In this document: positions 7,456-8,502 of the stretch, piece after piece
Numbering within the stretch: the stretch's first letter is position 1
Layout: the number at the start of each line of letters is the position of its first letter
From: JAQTTT01 sp964565435
Lineage (GTDB): Archaea; Nanobdellota; Nanobdellia; Tiddalikarchaeales; Tiddalikarchaeaceae
Direction of reading: 5' to 3'
Length of the DNA: 8,502 bases
NCBI GenBank assembly: GCA_964565435.1
Contig: CAZMEY010000031.1
Coordinates: 1-8,502 of the forward strand
Made by a program: the position numbers and the translations under genes
The notes under the pieces: generated by a model
Told to the model about the DNA's origin: nothing
The model's input: the letters and a program-made list of their open reading frames with translations, nothing else
The model's database searches: none

Positions 7456-8273
7456 GCTATGAAACAAAGGGAAAGCCCAACTGGTGCCCGGGATGCGGGA
7501 ACTACGGCATATGGGAAGCATTCAAAATAGCGCTAAATGAGCTAAAAATAAAGCAAGAAAATATTGTCCTTGCAAGCGGCATAGGGTGCTCAAGCAAAAT
7601 CCCCCACTGGATAAGGGTCTATGCATTCAACGGGCTTCACGGAAGGGCGCTGCCATTAGCTCAAGGAATAAAGATAGCCAACCCAAAATTGACAGTGATT
7701 GCCTGCGGAGGGGACGGCGACGGCTATGCTGAAGGGGGAAACCATTTCATACATTTTTGCAAGAAAAACATTGATGTCAAATACTTTGTCCATGACAACC
7801 AAATCTATGGATTAACCAAAGGCCAGCCAAGCCCAACAACTGATATTGGAACAATAACAAAGGTAACTCCCTTAGGCACAATAGAGAACTCAATAAATCC
7901 TGCAGTTCTTGCCATTGCTTTGGGAGCAACATTTGTCGCAAGGGGATTTGCAGGTGATATCAAGCATTTGAAAGAGCTGATGAAAGCTGCAATAACGCAT
8001 AAAGGTGCAGCAATCATTGACATCCTGCAGCCATGCGTGACTTTCAATAAAATCAACACCTACAAATGGTTCCAAGAAAGGGTTTACAAGGTTGAAAAAC
8101 CTGCCAAAACAAGGATTGAAGGCATAAAAATAGCACAAGAATGGGGAGAAAAAATCCCAATAGGCATAATATACCAATCAAATGAGCCAACATATGATGA
8201 AAAAATTCCACTTTACTCAAAGCCAAAAAAGAAAAAGCAGGCAATCAAAGAGCTCTTAAAAGAATTGGAATAA
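7452..8273 (+). CDS. korB: 2-oxoacid:ferredoxin oxidoreductase, beta subunit (TPP and [4Fe-4S] binding)
   Basis: The protein is 273 aa, normal for the short beta subunits. WCPGCG gives C12 and C15, GIGCSSK gives C46, and QPCVTFN gives C195; these are the four expected ligands of the single [4Fe-4S] cluster. The thiamine diphosphate/Mg site is GGDGDGYAEGGNH (86-98), followed by DNQIYGLTKGQPSPTT (115-130), where K123-G124-Q125 belongs to the family's conserved substrate/TPP region. The C-terminus is lysine-rich, ending in KKKKQAIKELLKELE. It makes the catalytic core with the gamma-alpha chain; with no delta ferredoxin-like subunit in the window, electrons probably leave through this one cluster to a free ferredoxin. 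It starts inside the korA stop (ATGA) and is followed by a T-tract. Confidence 0.95.
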   Translation: MSYETKGKPNWCPGCGNYGIWEAFKIALNELKIKQENIVLASGIGCSSKIPHWIRVYAFNGLHGRALPLAQGIKIANPKLTVIACGGDGDGYAEGGNHFIHFCKKNIDVKYFVHDNQIYGLTKGQPSPTTDIGTITKVTPLGTIENSINPAVLAIALGATFVARGFAGDIKHLKELMKAAITHKGAAIIDILQPCVTFNKINTYKWFQERVYKVEKPAKTRIEGIKIAQEWGEKIPIGIIYQSNEPTYDEKIPLYSKPKKKKQAIKELLKELE

Positions 8274-8283
8274 CCTATATTAA

Positions 8284-8298
8284 ACAAAGAGGGACTTG
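8284..8298 (-). repeat. 15-nt near-copy of the tRNA-Ala 3' end
   Basis: The minus strand reads CAAGTCCCTCTTTGT, matching CAAATCCCTCTTTGT of the tRNA T-loop/T-stem/acceptor 3' side (8347-8333) at 14 of 15 positions and in the same orientation. It lies 49 bp downstream of the tRNA copy. The sequence after it diverges, with no CCA or discriminator match. It could be a scar of integration at the tRNA 3' end, a remnant of a broken tRNA copy, or chance. Confidence 0.5.
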
Positions 8299-8302
8299 CC
8301 AG

Positions 8303-8309
8303 TTTTTTT
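8303..8309 (+). terminator. T7 tract, probable korAB terminator
   Basis: Seven consecutive T residues on the plus strand begin 30 nt after the korB stop codon. Archaeal RNA polymerase terminates at oligo-T stretches without needing a strong hairpin, and none is obvious here. The tract precedes the convergent tRNA gene, where termination would prevent antisense reading. Confidence 0.5.
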
Positions 8310-8329
8310 GTGCATGAATATTTCTTGAA

Positions 8330-8401
8330 TGGACAAAGAGGGATTTGAACCCCCGGCCTCCACGGTGCAAACGTGGCGCTCTACCTCTGAGCTATTTGCC
8401 C
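8330..8401 (-). tRNA. tRNA-Ala (anticodon UGC)
   Basis: The 72-nt gene folds as a full cloverleaf on the minus strand: acceptor GGGCAAA with TTTGTCC, D-stem GCTC/GAGC, anticodon stem CCACG/CGTGG with loop TTTGCAC (anticodon TGC), T-stem GGGGG/CCCTC with loop TTCAAAT, and discriminator A73 at 8330. Acceptor pair 3-70 is G:U, the identity element recognised by alanyl-tRNA synthetase, which independently confirms alanine. There is no intron, and no CCA is encoded (the discriminator is followed by TTC), so CCA must be added after transcription. UGC with a modified wobble base can read several GCN codons. The gene converges on korB with 56 bp between. Confidence 0.97.
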
Positions 8402-8428
8402 AATAACAATTAATAAAGCAATATAAGG

Positions 8429-8437
8429 TTTTAAAAA
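8429..8437 (-). promoter_or_regulatory. Candidate TATA box of the tRNA-Ala gene
   Basis: The minus strand reads TTTTTAAAA, preceded by an A-rich AAAAAAG that could be the BRE. Its centre is about 32 nt upstream of tRNA position 1, allowing a 5' leader of a few bases to be removed by RNase P. CTTATAT, closer to the gene, is an alternative but would place the start at or inside the tRNA. Confidence 0.45.
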
Positions 8438-8454
8438 CTTTTTTAAGCAAATAA

Positions 8455-8462
8455 TTTTATAA
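8455..8462 (+). promoter_or_regulatory. TATA box of a gene starting at 8488
   Basis: TTTTATAA is centred about 29 nt upstream of the ATG at 8488, the same spacing seen at the other protein genes in this window, so a leaderless plus-strand transcript is predicted. It is back to back with the tRNA promoter. Confidence 0.45.
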
Positions 8463-8487
8463 GCAATTGGTCAATTAACCACATACA

Positions 8488-8502
8488 ATGAACCTTAAAC
8501 TA
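8488..8502 (+). CDS. Start of an unidentified gene (first five codons)
   Basis: The ATG at 8488 opens a frame reading MNLKL before the window ends. Support comes only from the well-placed TATA box at 8455-8462 and the absence of any other use for that promoter. Nothing can be said about function. Confidence 0.4.

Noticed and set aside
1..8502. CRISPR array, transposase or insertion sequence, toxin-antitoxin pair, defence cassette
   Set aside because: I found no regularly spaced repeats, no transposase-like protein and no terminal inverted repeats. Nearly all sequence is accounted for by six recognisable genes and one tRNA.

Overview
This window looks like a chromosomal segment of an AT-rich archaeon, most likely a small-genome DPANN lineage of the Woesearchaeota/Pacearchaeota/Nanoarchaeota kind. 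The sequence evidence for Archaea is TATA boxes at a nearly constant distance from start codons with almost no 5' leader, an archaeal type IV pilin N-terminus, a two-subunit 2-oxoacid:ferredoxin oxidoreductase with a fused gamma-alpha chain, and a tRNA gene without an encoded CCA. The lineage assignment is inference from gene style and compactness.

Layout. Positions 1-4623 form a minus-strand block, read right to left: a compact PIF1/RecD-like helicase (4623-3346), the excision-repair ATPase UvrA (3284-528), and the N-terminal part of a type IV pilin-like secreted protein (501, running off the left edge). Each of the three has its own TATA-like box, so they need not form one operon. Positions 4722-8273 form a divergent plus-strand block: an AI-2E family membrane transporter, then a korA-korB pair whose genes overlap by ATGA. 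A tRNA-Ala(UGC) gene on the minus strand (8401-8330) converges on korB. A further plus-strand gene appears to start at 8488 and leaves the window after five codons.

Function. The left half is DNA maintenance (damage recognition by UvrA and a 5'-3' type SF1B helicase) followed by a cell-surface protein. The right half is an integral membrane transporter and a central-metabolism enzyme that converts a 2-oxoacid to acyl-CoA and reduces ferredoxin, a usual energy-yielding step in fermentative archaea. No uvrB, uvrC, ferredoxin-like delta subunit or second pilin lies in the window.

I do not see a clear new biological system here; most of the window is recognisable housekeeping content. The two most interesting unexplained signals are a 16-bp perfect palindrome lying exactly between the uvrA TATA box and its start codon, and a 15-nt near-copy of the tRNA-Ala 3' end 49 bp away from the original.
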